Counted from the first letter of the stretch, positions 26,219-34,601 are shown. The stretch is 64,000 bases of DNA from Sporosarcina sp. P34 (GCF_002743375.1 NZ_PDZC01000003.1:344188-408187), one strand, 5' to 3'. Program-made: numbers and translations. The notes: generated by a model from the letters alone, not told the origin.

Positions 26219-27088
26219 ATGGCAGACAATCAACGATTTACCAAAATCAAAAAGAATGTCTGGAAAATGGAATCAGGCGGAGCGATATATTCTGTAAAAA
26301 AGTATGCATCACTTGCTCAAGCTGTAAAAGTTCGCCAAGTTCATCAATTACTTAGTGCACAACATTTTCCGTATATCTTGCCGATTGTCGATAAATCGGA
26401 TCCACTGTTGATCATGCAGCCGTGGCTGGAAAATGCGAAAGCGGTCAACTTTAAGCGCAGAATAGATCGCATTGATTCGTTCCGTGCACTGCAAGCGTTA
26501 CATGATACGAAATATACGATTGATTGGCAATCGATTTCTTGTCTACCGCATTATCATATGATTGAAAAGTGGGAAGTCCGTCTTGCGCGGTTTGAAGAGT
26601 TACGGGGAATGTGTGGAGCGTTTCTTGCTTCCACAACGATTGACCAGTTGTTAAAGTACGGACAGGATGCGTTGCTGATAGCCAAGAAAGAACCGCCTCC
26701 TGTACATTCCTTGACGCTGCTACATGGTGATGTCGTACATCATAATATTTTGCGTGACGCGAACGGAAATATCCGCTTTATCGATTTTGATTTAGCGTGT
26801 CTTGGAACGGAAGAGGATGAACGTGTGTTGTGGATGCATCGTGTGTTGCCACAGATTTCCTACAATCCGACTTTTTTGATGGGGGAGCATCCGGCGCTGC
26901 AAACTTTATCAAACCAGTCTCTTGCGAAGCTATTGTATCCGAATGAAGTACTTCGCGAATGGTTACATCTGTTGTCGTTGCCATTAGCGCAACAGCAACG
27001 GATGGCTAGCAAACTTCTGCATTTCACAGATACCGCGCTCTCACATTGGCCGAGATTATGGTATGATATAGAGCGAATGATGAAGTAG
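26219..27088 (+). CDS. CotS/APH-family kinase-like protein
   Basis: A 289-residue protein of the aminoglycoside phosphotransferase/choline kinase fold. The catalytic-loop motif HGDVVHHNIL (about 170) and the metal-binding motif IDFDLACLG (about 188) are both present, so activity is possible. Such proteins (CotS, CotI, YutH, YsxE) occur in spore coats of Bacillales, and this one follows the SafA-like gene by six bases with no good ribosome site of its own, suggesting translational coupling and a spore-related role. The substrate is unknown. Confidence 0.75.
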   Translation: MADNQRFTKIKKNVWKMESGGAIYSVKKYASLAQAVKVRQVHQLLSAQHFPYILPIVDKSDPLLIMQPWLENAKAVNFKRRIDRIDSFRALQALHDTKYTIDWQSISCLPHYHMIEKWEVRLARFEELRGMCGAFLASTTIDQLLKYGQDALLIAKKEPPPVHSLTLLHGDVVHHNILRDANGNIRFIDFDLACLGTEEDERVLWMHRVLPQISYNPTFLMGEHPALQTLSNQSLAKLLYPNEVLREWLHLLSLPLAQQQRMASKLLHFTDTALSHWPRLWYDIERMMK

Positions 27089-27100
27089 GAGGTTTGATCC

Positions 27101-27826
27101 ATGGCAGGCCATTCCAAGTGGAAGAATATCCAAAATAGAAAAGGCGCACAGGATGCAAAACGAGGAAAGATCTTTCAGAAGATGTCGCGTGAAATTTACG
27201 TGGCAGCAAAGTCTGGCGGAGATGATCCAGACACGAATCCAGCTTTACGTCTAGCAATCGATAAATCAAAGAGTGCGAATGTCCCGAATGATGTGATTCA
27301 GCGGGCAATTGATAAAGCAACAGGTTCAGGTGCGGATGAAAACTATGAAGAAGTAATCTATGAAGGGTACGGACCAGGTGGTGTTGCGGTCCTCGTCTAT
27401 ACCTTGACAGAAAACCGCAATCGTACGGGACCCAATATGCGCGTGGCGTTCAATAAAAATGGCGGTAGTTTAGGGGAAACTGGCTCCGTCAACTATTTAT
27501 TTGAACGCAAAGGCCGTCTGTTCATCGAACGTACGCAAGAAACGGACGAGGACGCAGTCATGCTGGCGGCTTTGGAGGCAGGGGCTGAAGATGTTATTTC
27601 GACAGAAGACGGATTTGAAATTCTGACGGAACCCTCTGAATTCCTGAATGTAAAAGAAGCGCTCGAAGCGGAAGATTTGGTATTTATTTCAGCAGAAGTA
27701 GATATGGTTCCGTCCGTTTATGCGGATTTGAGTGAAGAGCAGCAAGAACAGTTTATGCAGATGATCGATGCGTTAGAAGATGACGACGACGTTCAAAACG
27801 TTTATTCTAATGCGTCGGATGAGTAA
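27101..27826 (+). CDS. yebC: YebC/PmpR family protein
   Basis: A 241-residue member of the YebC family (B. subtilis YrbC), known as DNA-binding regulators in some bacteria and, for one branch, as a factor that relieves ribosome stalling. The N-terminus MAGHSKWKNIQNRKGAQDAK is diagnostic. The acidic C-terminus is also typical. ATG follows AGGAGGTTTG. A strong terminator follows. Confidence 0.95.
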   Translation: MAGHSKWKNIQNRKGAQDAKRGKIFQKMSREIYVAAKSGGDDPDTNPALRLAIDKSKSANVPNDVIQRAIDKATGSGADENYEEVIYEGYGPGGVAVLVYTLTENRNRTGPNMRVAFNKNGGSLGETGSVNYLFERKGRLFIERTQETDEDAVMLAALEAGAEDVISTEDGFEILTEPSEFLNVKEALEAEDLVFISAEVDMVPSVYADLSEEQQEQFMQMIDALEDDDDVQNVYSNASDE

Positions 27827-27835
27827 TGAATACTA

Positions 27836-27881
27836 GCCAGTTAACAACTTTCAAGCAAGTAAAGTTGTTAACTGGCTTTTT
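27836..27881 (+). terminator. intrinsic terminator after yebC
   Basis: A perfect 16-bp stem, GCCAGTTAACAACTTT with AAAGTTGTTAACTGGC, with a 9-base loop and a T tract. Confidence 0.93.
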
Positions 27882-27886
27882 AGTAG

Positions 27887-27915
27887 TTGACAATGATAAT
27901 GAGATTCATTATCAT
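27887..27915 (+). promoter_or_regulatory. promoter with embedded Fur box for the heme monooxygenase
   Basis: TTGACA at 27887-27892 and TATCAT at 27910-27915 with 17-base spacing form a strong sigma-A promoter. Between them lies a perfect inverted repeat, ATGATAATGA and TCATTATCAT (27893-27902 and 27906-27915, 3-base centre), which matches the classic Fur box GATAATGATAATCATTATC. Fur-iron would block the promoter, so the downstream gene should be induced by iron starvation. Confidence 0.85.
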
Positions 27916-27972
27916 TTAGGTTAGCTACTGGAGAATGTATTATCTTTAGTAGAATAAAAGGGGGAAATAAAT

Positions 27973-28293
27973 ATGATTATCGTAACAAACACTAATAAGA
28001 TTATAAAAGACCGTGGGGATGAATTGGTTAACCGTTTTGATAAAGTAGGAAAAGTGGAGCAAATGGAAGGGTTTTTAGGACTGGAAGTATTGTTCACTGA
28101 TCATTTACCAGACTATGACGAAGTGACAATTAGCACCCGTTGGGAATCGAAAGAAGCTTTTGAGGCTTGGACGAAAAGCGATGCATTCAAGGAAGCACAT
28201 TCTCATCGCGATGGACAGCCAGGCTACGTTATTAGCAATAAAGTGTCATTTTATGATGTAAGGGTAGTACGTAATCCAATCGTGGCGGTATGA
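27973..28293 (+). CDS. IsdG-family heme-degrading monooxygenase
   Basis: A 106-residue ABM-fold enzyme that opens heme to release iron. The catalytic residues of IsdG/IsdI are all present at the expected places: Asn6 (VTNTNKI), Trp66 (FEAWTKS) and His76 (KEAHSHR). The C-terminal NKVSFYDV strand is typical. It is a single-gene unit with a Fur-box promoter upstream and a hairpin downstream. No heme surface receptors or transporter genes are in the window, so its heme source is not shown here. B. subtilis HmoA/HmoB are functional relatives. Confidence 0.9.
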   Translation: MIIVTNTNKIIKDRGDELVNRFDKVGKVEQMEGFLGLEVLFTDHLPDYDEVTISTRWESKEAFEAWTKSDAFKEAHSHRDGQPGYVISNKVSFYDVRVVRNPIVAV

Positions 28294-28318
28294 CCGCGAG
28301 ACGAATGTAAGAGATTCA

Positions 28319-28358
28319 GAAAAAATAACCCCTCACTTTCATACTGCGAAGTGAGGGG
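28319..28358 (-). terminator. terminator of the minus-strand GMC operon
   Basis: CCCCTCACTT at 28329-28338 and AAGTGAGGGG at 28349-28358 form a 10-bp stem. Read on the minus strand it is followed by TTATTTTTT, so it terminates the oxidoreductase operon; it may also serve the + strand gene weakly. Confidence 0.8.
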
Positions 28359-28373
28359 GGGATGTTAAACCTA

Positions 28374-30122
28374 TTATGCTTTGACGCTAGATGCTTTTGG
28401 TTGCGTTAAGAGACCGCCGTTTTCTTTTAAGTATTTATCAATACCTTCAGCTGCACGGTATGCAAGCGCACCGATTGTTGGTGTAGGGTGATGACTACCA
28501 AAGTGAGGTAGAGCAGATCCGCCAACGACGAATAAGTTTTCCATTTCCCACATTTGCAAGTAGTTATTTACCGCAGACGTTTCTGGATCTTCACCCATAG
28601 CTACGCCGCCAATATAGTGCATACCGAAGTAAGTGTGGTCAAATTGGTCTGGTAATTCGTCCTTATCAATAATATCCGCACCCATTGCTTCAACGATTTC
28701 AGCACATTTTTCAATACCGAATTTCGCGATGTTCTTATCTTGATCTGTTAGTTTGTTTGTAATACGTAGTAAAGGATCTCCGAACTCATCTTTATAAGTA
28801 GGGTCTAAGTCCATATAGTTGTGCCACCAAGGCATAACTGCTGCCGAGTACCACACCGTTAATGTGCGGAAAGCATAGAAGAGTGATTTCTCTTTAAATT
28901 CTTCACCCCATGTTGGTGTACCTTTAGGAACAAAGTTGTTCTTAATTGCCGCATCTCCGTATTGCCGAAGTTCGATTCCGCCACCATGAATGAAGTCTAA
29001 ATTAGTGTGGTCAAATAGGTCAGCGTCATAATCACTTAAAGCGCCACCTAATCCACCAGCACCCATGTAGTAGTTGAATTTTTTGTCGTTAAAGAATCCT
29101 GTAGCCCCTAGGAAAGTACTGTTGAATTGACCCGTAAAGTTACGGCCAATCGTTCCTTTTCTAGTCTCAGGGTTATAGATTTCACCGATATCTGATAACA
29201 TCAGTAAGCGGTTGTTTGAGAATGTGAATGCCGCAAGAACGACAACATCAGCTGGTTGTTCGAATTCTTGACCAGTTCTTGTATCCGTGTATAAAACGCC
29301 CGTCGCTTTACCATCTTTATGTATAACTCTTCGGACAAGTGAATTGGTTCTGATTTCACAGTTACCTGTTTTACGAGCAGTCGGGATAACAGTTGCAAGA
29401 GGATCCGATTTTGAACCGAAGTCACAACCGTACATCGTACAGAATGAACAGAACATACATTGGTTCAATGTTTCACCGTCAGGATTCGTATAAGTTTGCG
29501 ACATGTTTCCAGAAGCCATTTGATAAGGGTGTAGGCCGAGTTCTTTTGCCGATTCTTTAAATAGTTTAATTGCAGGTGAAGCTAACATGGGTGGGTTTGG
29601 ATACTCATTTGATCTCTTGTCGCCAAGTGGATCTGGTTCTCCTGAAATCCCTGCCGTTTGTTCCCATTTAGCATAATACGGCTCTAGTTCGTCATACGTA
29701 ATTCCCCAGTCACGGATTTGCATCCCTTCTGGAATTTTATCTTCTCCATAACGTTCAATGGTTTTTGAACGAATTTCGAAGTCATAAGAACGCCAGCGGT
29801 ATACGGAACCTGCCCAGTGCATACTTCCGCCTCCGAGGTCCGTCCCCGTATTCATGTCTTTTTGCAAGCGTACAGGTAATGCAGCATCACCTATCGAAAC
29901 ACGAGATGTAATCGTATCGCCTGTTAATTTTTCAATCATTTCATATCTATTTGAATAACGTAGTTCATCTTTAACACCTATAAAATCTGAACGTGTTTGA
30001 TCTTTACCACGTTCCAACATTACGACTTGATAGCCTGCTTTGGAAAGTTCAGCTGAAACGACACCGCCAGCCCAACCACTACCAACGACTACAACGTCTA
30101 CTTTTTCTAATTTTTTAGCCAT
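28374..30122 (-). CDS. GMC family oxidoreductase (gluconate 2-dehydrogenase large-subunit-like)
   Basis: A 582-residue FAD-dependent oxidoreductase. The N-terminal FAD-binding motif is VVVGSGWAGGVVSAELSKAG and ends in an acidic LERG. A Cys-rich segment CMFCSFCTMYGCDFG (about 228-242) and a C-terminal HPTPTIGALAYRAAEGI match the GMC group that pairs with gluconate 2-dehydrogenase subunit 3. The small subunit is encoded just upstream and carries the Tat signal, so the pair is likely exported together (hitchhiker). The substrate, probably a sugar or polyol, cannot be told. No cytochrome c subunit is encoded nearby. Confidence 0.85.
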   Translation of the reverse strand: MAKKLEKVDVVVVGSGWAGGVVSAELSKAGYQVVMLERGKDQTRSDFIGVKDELRYSNRYEMIEKLTGDTITSRVSIGDAALPVRLQKDMNTGTDLGGGSMHWAGSVYRWRSYDFEIRSKTIERYGEDKIPEGMQIRDWGITYDELEPYYAKWEQTAGISGEPDPLGDKRSNEYPNPPMLASPAIKLFKESAKELGLHPYQMASGNMSQTYTNPDGETLNQCMFCSFCTMYGCDFGSKSDPLATVIPTARKTGNCEIRTNSLVRRVIHKDGKATGVLYTDTRTGQEFEQPADVVVLAAFTFSNNRLLMLSDIGEIYNPETRKGTIGRNFTGQFNSTFLGATGFFNDKKFNYYMGAGGLGGALSDYDADLFDHTNLDFIHGGGIELRQYGDAAIKNNFVPKGTPTWGEEFKEKSLFYAFRTLTVWYSAAVMPWWHNYMDLDPTYKDEFGDPLLRITNKLTDQDKNIAKFGIEKCAEIVEAMGADIIDKDELPDQFDHTYFGMHYIGGVAMGEDPETSAVNNYLQMWEMENLFVVGGSALPHFGSHHPTPTIGALAYRAAEGIDKYLKENGGLLTQPKASSVKA

Positions 30123-30139
30123 TTATGCGTCCTCCTCAA

Positions 30140-30979
30140 TTAAAGCCCTTGGTAATTACGTAAACTTGAAGGCTCCATTACAATAAACTCTTCTTCTTCG
30201 ATTTTATCTAAAAAGCTCATGATTGGCCCAGGGTATTCTTTCATTCTCCAAGCCTCCATATTACGATTTCCACCGTAAACAGGATCTGCATAGACGCCTT
30301 CGATAGTTGTTTGACGTAACAGGTTAAAGAAGTCTGAGGAATCTACACCACTGAACTTCACTTCACCTTTTTCAAACATTTTTAAAATTTCATCTTGCTG
30401 TTCAGGTTCAAGATTAACGAATCGGTCACCAAATTTATCTTGTGAAGTTTTCTCCATTGCGGTAAGCCCTTCAAGGAAAAATGTGCCTCTTGTCATCTTA
30501 GTTTGATAGTTAGCCGTTCCAGCAGGTACTTTCACGACGGAAGAAGATGTGATGACTTCGTTATTTGGTCGTTTTTCTTCTTTGTATCCGTCAGTTTTTA
30601 TGACCGTTGGGAAAGGACCGTGCATATAATCATCCGCATTTCTTCCCCAATTGCTCGCACATTGTCGGTCAATGAAGTACGGCACTCCTAGTTCAATTGC
30701 ACCCATTCCATTTTTATTCTCTGGATAAATTCTTTCAGTTGCAGCAGATAGCAACGCAAAGTCTTCATTTCGACTGAAAAACGTACGTGCATCAAACGAG
30801 ACTGGTTTGTCTGCTTGTGGTGTCTTTTCATCCTTCGTTCCTTTTTGGAACTGATTCGTTAGCAAGCCACCAAAGAGAGAGCCACCTAAAAGTCCACCAG
30901 CGACAAGACCGCCACTCTTCAAAAACTTTCTTCGACTTAAATCTTGAGTATCTTGATTGGAATTTTTATTATTCGTCAT
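30140..30979 (-). CDS. gluconate 2-dehydrogenase subunit 3 family protein (Tat substrate)
   Basis: A 279-residue protein with a clear twin-arginine signal, SRRKFLK at residues 15-21 followed by a Gly/Leu-rich hydrophobic stretch. The mature part has the subunit 3 signature (ALLSAATERIYPENKNGMGAIELGVPYFIDRQ) and a C-terminal EGVYADPVYGGNRNMEAWRMKEYPG. It forms a complex with the GMC flavoprotein encoded 17 bases downstream. A tatA gene lies upstream in the same orientation, so substrate and translocase subunit are co-encoded. Confidence 0.88.
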   Translation of the reverse strand: MTNNKNSNQDTQDLSRRKFLKSGGLVAGGLLGGSLFGGLLTNQFQKGTKDEKTPQADKPVSFDARTFFSRNEDFALLSAATERIYPENKNGMGAIELGVPYFIDRQCASNWGRNADDYMHGPFPTVIKTDGYKEEKRPNNEVITSSSVVKVPAGTANYQTKMTRGTFFLEGLTAMEKTSQDKFGDRFVNLEPEQQDEILKMFEKGEVKFSGVDSSDFFNLLRQTTIEGVYADPVYGGNRNMEAWRMKEYPGPIMSFLDKIEEEEFIVMEPSSLRNYQGL

Positions 30980-31053
30980 AGTTTAGTTCCTCCTTCACAT
31001 TTGTCATGAAATGTGGCGACATTTGCCGAGGCAAGTGTAATCGCACCGTCTTC

Positions 31054-31257
31054 TTACTTTATTGACTCAGACTTTTCTGATTCAGTTTTCTTGTCTTTGT
31101 CGTCTTCTTCTAAAATGTCATTTGTTGCCTTTTTAAATTCTGCCAACGTTTTCCCGACAGCGGATCCAATTTCCGGCAATTTTCGCGGTCCGAATAAAAT
31201 TAAGATAATGACTAATATAATTATTAATCCTGGTACACCGATGGACGCCAAACTCAT
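31054..31257 (-). CDS. tatA: twin-arginine translocase subunit TatA
   Basis: A 67-residue TatA/TatE protein: one N-terminal membrane helix ([15 protein letters not shown]), the hinge motif [10 protein letters not shown], an amphipathic helix ([13 protein letters not shown]) and a charged tail. TatA oligomers form the passage for folded proteins together with TatC. The ATG at 31257 has GGGAGGGAG just upstream on the minus strand; an in-frame TTG one codon earlier is less likely. It heads the operon with the Tat-dependent dehydrogenase, and no tatC is seen in the window. Confidence 0.92.
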   Translation of the reverse strand: MSLASIGVPGLIIILVIILILFGPRKLPEIGSAVGKTLAEFKKATNDILEEDDKDKKTESEKSESIK

Positions 31258-31260
31258 CAA

Positions 31261-31830
31261 ACTCCCTCCCTTTAATAGTCGTTTTACATATTTAGTATGT
31301 ATTGGTAGAGCTCTAGCTAGTTTGCTAAATTCTTAAATGGAATTCTGGCCCTCATATATGATAGTGTTATTCGACAAAAAATGCAAAGTAATTCTACGAA
31401 GCTTTTTACACGTCTTCATTGCATGAATACATAAAATAGTTTGCCTAAGTAATTCACTAGGAATACCTTGAAATACTAATGGAGGTAGAAGTAACGGCGG
31501 CTTTGAAGTTGGCTAATGTCTCATCTTGCCTAATTGAAAGTTACAAAAATATTAATGAAAAAACCAAATAGTGGGAAAGTGATAAGTGGCGTAGTTGGTG
31601 AATAGATGCCGTAGAAAATAGTACTGCTTTCATTTAATTGAAGCTTTTACTAGATTCAATACAAATATAGAATGGCGTTAGGACACAGAAAAGAAGAAAA
31701 CGTAGCTAATTCAAAGAGGGGAATAGTCTATGCGACAGAGGATTTGGATCTATTAGGTCTTAGCGGTTTGCGAAGTTGTCTGGATTGATGAATAGTATAT
31801 ATCCAAGATAATTCATTTTGCTGTCAACTA
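31261..31830. other. intergenic stretch without recognisable genes
   Basis: About 570 AT-rich bases upstream of tatA. No frame longer than about 40 codons with a plausible ribosome site was seen on either strand. It probably holds the tatA operon promoter, but no convincing -35/-10 pair could be chosen. Confidence 0.4.
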
Positions 31831-31882
31831 CACTACCTAAAAAGACTTTATTCCACGGTGAATGAAAACTTTTTAGGTAGTG
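31831..31882. repeat. 14-bp inverted repeat in intergenic DNA
   Basis: CACTACCTAAAAAG at 31831-31844 and CTTTTTAGGTAGTG at 31869-31882 are perfect inverted copies separated by 24 bases. On the minus strand it lies 58 bases after the end of the lipoprotein gene and could be its terminator, though the T tract lies within the arm. A remnant mobile element end is an alternative. Confidence 0.55.
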
Positions 31883-31939
31883 GCTTGCGCGTATACTAAT
31901 CAATTAAAGGGGTGAAGAGATACTTTTACCTACTTTTTG

Positions 31940-32563
31940 CTAGTTACGCACTTCCAATGTCTTCAACATCTGTTCGAATCGTGCACCATGGCCTTCTTGT
32001 GCTTCAAGGAAATAGTTTTCTTTAATAAGCAATGTGCCTCTTTCTACTTCCATTATATAGATCGTCACGACTTCGCTATCGGATTTTTGTCCTGTAGTCC
32101 CGTGCAATGAAAGGGCGTGTACCGGTGTGGAAATAGTCTGTTCTTCAAGCGACATCTTGTATTGCTGTTTCATTTCTTCCTTTACACTTTCTGGATTTTG
32201 ATTTTCGATGTATAGAAATGTCATATATACCTCAGGATAATCAGTAGGCGTCTTGGCAATCGGGGTGAGTTTATCCTCATTCTCACCGTTCTCAAATGTA
32301 TACCGTTCGGGATCGATGTACAACGAATACAGGGCACGGCTACCTTCGACGAGGTTCATGGTGATAGTGGAGTCTTCACCTTCGACAGATAGTACAACAT
32401 CCTTCGTCGGTTCGCGTTCTGGCAACGATGTAGGAACTTCGGCTATTTCTTCAATCGCCTTTTCACCGGACGGTTTCACTTCTTTAGTAGGTTTTTCTGT
32501 TTCTGAATTGCAGCCGACTAGTAGCAGCGACAGAGCAAAGCTTACGTAAATAGTTTTGCGCAT
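31940..32563 (-). CDS. lipoprotein of unknown function
   Basis: A 207-residue predicted lipoprotein. The signal sequence ends in LLLVGC with Cys18 as lipidation site, followed by a Lys/Glu/Pro-rich spacer (about 20-55) and a soluble alpha/beta domain. No family is recognised. The domain pattern (LYIDPERYTFE..., TFLYIENQNPESVKEEMK) resembles small surface lipoproteins of Bacillales of unknown role. It is monocistronic; a possible catabolite-response element lies upstream. Confidence 0.75.
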   Translation of the reverse strand: MRKTIYVSFALSLLLVGCNSETEKPTKEVKPSGEKAIEEIAEVPTSLPEREPTKDVVLSVEGEDSTITMNLVEGSRALYSLYIDPERYTFENGENEDKLTPIAKTPTDYPEVYMTFLYIENQNPESVKEEMKQQYKMSLEEQTISTPVHALSLHGTTGQKSDSEVVTIYIMEVERGTLLIKENYFLEAQEGHGARFEQMLKTLEVRN

Positions 32564-32604
32564 AGAGCTTTCTCCTTTAAGATGAGACGTGGCACTTCTT
32601 TATA

Positions 32605-32619
32605 TGTATACGTTTACAT
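32605..32619 (-). promoter_or_regulatory. possible CcpA cre site upstream of the lipoprotein gene
   Basis: Read on the minus strand, ATGTAAACGTATACA fits the loose cre consensus WTGNAANCGNWNNCW. It lies about 45 bases upstream of the lipoprotein start. The consensus is degenerate, so chance matches occur. Confidence 0.35.
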
Positions 32620-32719
32620 GGTGATCAAGGTTTCAACAGCTAAGCAAATCATTAGAAATAAAAATAAACAAGCGCTATGATAATGCCTATAGACATTAAA
32701 TATAAGGGAGTTTTTCATC

Positions 32720-33286
32720 ATGACAATTAAAGTAAAAGCGGTAATCGGAAGCACAAGTTCCACTTCATACAATTTAAAGTTAGTGAATTTCATGGCCAAA
32801 CGTTATAAAGAGGAATTGGAAATTACACCGGTTCTCATCAACGACTTAGAAATGTTCTCGGTTGATATTGAAAACGAACCAACTGTAGCCGTCCAAACAT
32901 TTAAAGATGACGTGAAAGATTCAGACGCAGTGATGTTCGCGACACCGGAATATAACTTCTCCATTCCAGGCGCAATGAAAAACGCGTTAGATTGGTTGTC
33001 ACGTGGCGGCGACTTTACGTTACACGGTAAAACAGGCTTTATTGTCGGGTCATCAATGGGAGTTTTCGGTTCAGTGAGAGCGCAGATCCACTTACGCGAA
33101 ATTCTTTCTAACCCAGCACTAGCGCCAAACTTATTGCCAGGTAATGAAGTATATATCGGTGCTGTTCATACAAAAATGGATGAAGAAGGAAATATCACGG
33201 ATGAAGCCACGATCGCATTCCTCGATACTGTCGTACAGAATTTCATCGCATTCCATAAGAAACAACAAGCAATCGCTCACGCATGA
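32720..33286 (+). CDS. NAD(P)H-dependent FMN reductase
   Basis: A 188-residue flavodoxin-like quinone/azo/chromate-reductase-type enzyme. FMN-phosphate-binding begins at IGSTSSTSYN (about 9-18). The family signature TPEYNFSIPGAMKNALDWLSR (about 75-95) contacts the flavin, and GSSMGVFGSVRAQ follows. It reduces FMN or quinones with NADPH in the cytoplasm. It is a single gene with its own terminator. The specific substrate is unknown. Confidence 0.9.
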   Translation: MTIKVKAVIGSTSSTSYNLKLVNFMAKRYKEELEITPVLINDLEMFSVDIENEPTVAVQTFKDDVKDSDAVMFATPEYNFSIPGAMKNALDWLSRGGDFTLHGKTGFIVGSSMGVFGSVRAQIHLREILSNPALAPNLLPGNEVYIGAVHTKMDEEGNITDEATIAFLDTVVQNFIAFHKKQQAIAHA

Positions 33287-33298
33287 GTAGGGTGAATG

Positions 33299-33351
33299 GA
33301 GTTGTCCAAGTCGTCAGTATTTTACATGACGACTGGTGACAGCTCTTTTTT
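33299..33351 (+). terminator. intrinsic terminator after the FMN reductase gene
   Basis: GAGTTGTC...AGTCGTCA pairs with TGACGACT...GACAGCTC with an internal mismatch; a T tract follows. Confidence 0.75.
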
Positions 33352-33405
33352 ATGTGAAATAGTATGTGATAAGAAAACAAAAGGCTGGCAGAGGTGTTGG
33401 GGGAG

Positions 33406-33456
33406 GGGATTGGTGCTTCGGAGGAGACGCTTTCCTAGGAGGCCCGCGACAATCCC
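33406..33456. repeat. internally deleted palindromic element, copy near 33.4 kb
   Basis: A 51-bp remnant with GGGATTG at the left and CAATCCC at the right, containing GAGACGCTTTCCTAGGAGG, which matches the GGACGCTTTCCTGCGGG part of the copy at 51299. Confidence 0.6.
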
Positions 33457-33562
33457 TTGGAATGCGTACGGATGATACTTTTGTTGCCTATTGAAGTTAG
33501 GGTTGTAATTGGTATTGAACTAGTGTACTTGAACTTAGATAATTCATAAAGCAACAACAGTT

Positions 33563-33586
33563 CACACATCAGCTCACACATCAGCT
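33563..33586. repeat. 12-bp perfect tandem duplication
   Basis: CACACATCAGCT occurs twice in direct succession between two palindromic elements. Likely a slippage product with no evident function. Confidence 0.7.
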
Positions 33587-33622
33587 CCAGTAAGTGATAT
33601 AGCTACCTCCACAATCAACGTA

Positions 33623-33814
33623 GGATGGAAGCGGAAGTTGGCGGCGAGTGCAAAGATGTGCTCCTAACGCTTCGCTTTTACTCGCAAAAGCCGTTCTTCG
33701 TGACGGCTCTTCCCGGAGGATCAGCGTGCGCCTTGAGATCCCGCAGAAGCGAAGCGCACGAGGAAGCTCAAGCCACGCCCTCGGGAAAGCGTCCGCCAAC
33801 TGGAGCTTCCATCC
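33623..33814. repeat. 192-bp palindromic element with 22-bp imperfect terminal inverted repeats
   Basis: The ends GGATGGAAGC (33623-33632) and GCTTCCATCC (33805-33814) are perfect inverted repeats that extend to 22 bp with three mismatches. The interior has nested hairpins, for example GCCGTTCTTCGTGACGGC. A 62-bp module at 33648-33709 is found inverted, with one difference, at 51653-51714. The right half matches the copy at 51299 in opposite orientation. It has no coding capacity of its own, so it is a non-autonomous, MITE- or REP-like element. Confidence 0.8.
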
Positions 33815-33939
33815 CATCACCCACACAAATTCCCTTACCACTCCAAAGTATTCGTTGTTAACCGTAAATTAGTTAAAATACATACCTATTTTATTTATGC
33901 AAATTTCTAGAGGTTGAACAAGTAGAAAACCCGTTCGTA

Positions 33940-33948
33940 TGCTATAAT
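33940..33948 (+). promoter_or_regulatory. extended -10 promoter of ruvAB
   Basis: TGCTATAAT at 33940-33948 is a perfect extended -10 element 29 bases upstream of the ruvA start. TTGAAC at 33914 is too far to be a normal -35. Confidence 0.5.
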
Positions 33949-33976
33949 AACAGGTATACTTTAGGGGGAGAATAAT

Positions 33977-34582
33977 TTGTACGATTACATAAAAGGCCAT
34001 GTAACACGCGTGACACCTGAATATGTTGTGCTGGAGCAATCGGGAATCGGTTGGCAAGTGATGACACCGAATCCATTTGCGTTCCACATAACCGACGAGG
34101 TGCAGCAAGTGTTCACGTATTTGCATGTGCGTGAAGATACGCAGTTATTGATCGGCTTCAAGACGCTGGAACAGCGTGAACTGTTCCGTAAACTGATTAC
34201 CGTCTCGGGAATCGGTCCTAAAGGCGCGCTCGCAATTCTTGCGAACGGCTTGCCTTCTCAAGTAGTGAGTGCAATTGAACGTGAAGATGAAGCATTCCTT
34301 GTGCAGTTTCCGGGTGTTGGTAAGAAGACAGCGCGTCAGATGATTTTGGATTTAAAAGGCAAACTGCATGATTTATTTACGGAAATTGATTTGCCGGATT
34401 CAGAAGACACGTTGCTAACGCTTGCGGAAAGTGATGAGCTCGATGAAGCGATGCTTGCGTTGACTGCACTTGGTTATTCTGATCGTGAACTGAAGAAAGT
34501 GAAGCCGAAACTCGAGAAAGAAGAACTCGATACGGAAGGCTATATGCGACTGGCGTTAAAATTATTATTGAAACAAGGCTAA
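33977..34582 (+). CDS. ruvA: Holliday junction helicase subunit RuvA
   Basis: A 201-residue protein that binds four-way junctions and loads RuvB. The N-terminal OB domain ([20 protein letters not shown], 1-62), two helix-hairpin-helix motifs ([16 protein letters not shown] and [13 protein letters not shown]) and the flexible C-terminal domain III are all visible. The start is TTG at 33977 with GGGGGAG upstream. It is followed by ruvB after about 20 bases, as in B. subtilis. Confidence 0.97.
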   Translation: MYDYIKGHVTRVTPEYVVLEQSGIGWQVMTPNPFAFHITDEVQQVFTYLHVREDTQLLIGFKTLEQRELFRKLITVSGIGPKGALAILANGLPSQVVSAIEREDEAFLVQFPGVGKKTARQMILDLKGKLHDLFTEIDLPDSEDTLLTLAESDELDEAMLALTALGYSDRELKKVKPKLEKEELDTEGYMRLALKLLLKQG

Positions 34583-34601
34583 TACGATGGAGGTGGTTCC
34601 A

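Noticed and set aside
25152..26233. Several long minus-strand open frames opposite the LysM gene
   Set aside because: They are shadows of the Pro/Met/Gln-rich codon pattern of the coat-protein gene; none has a start site or family features.
33581..33872. Short open frames across the 33.6-kb palindromic element
   Set aside because: They arise from the GC-rich palindromic element and recur in part at other copies; no ribosome sites.
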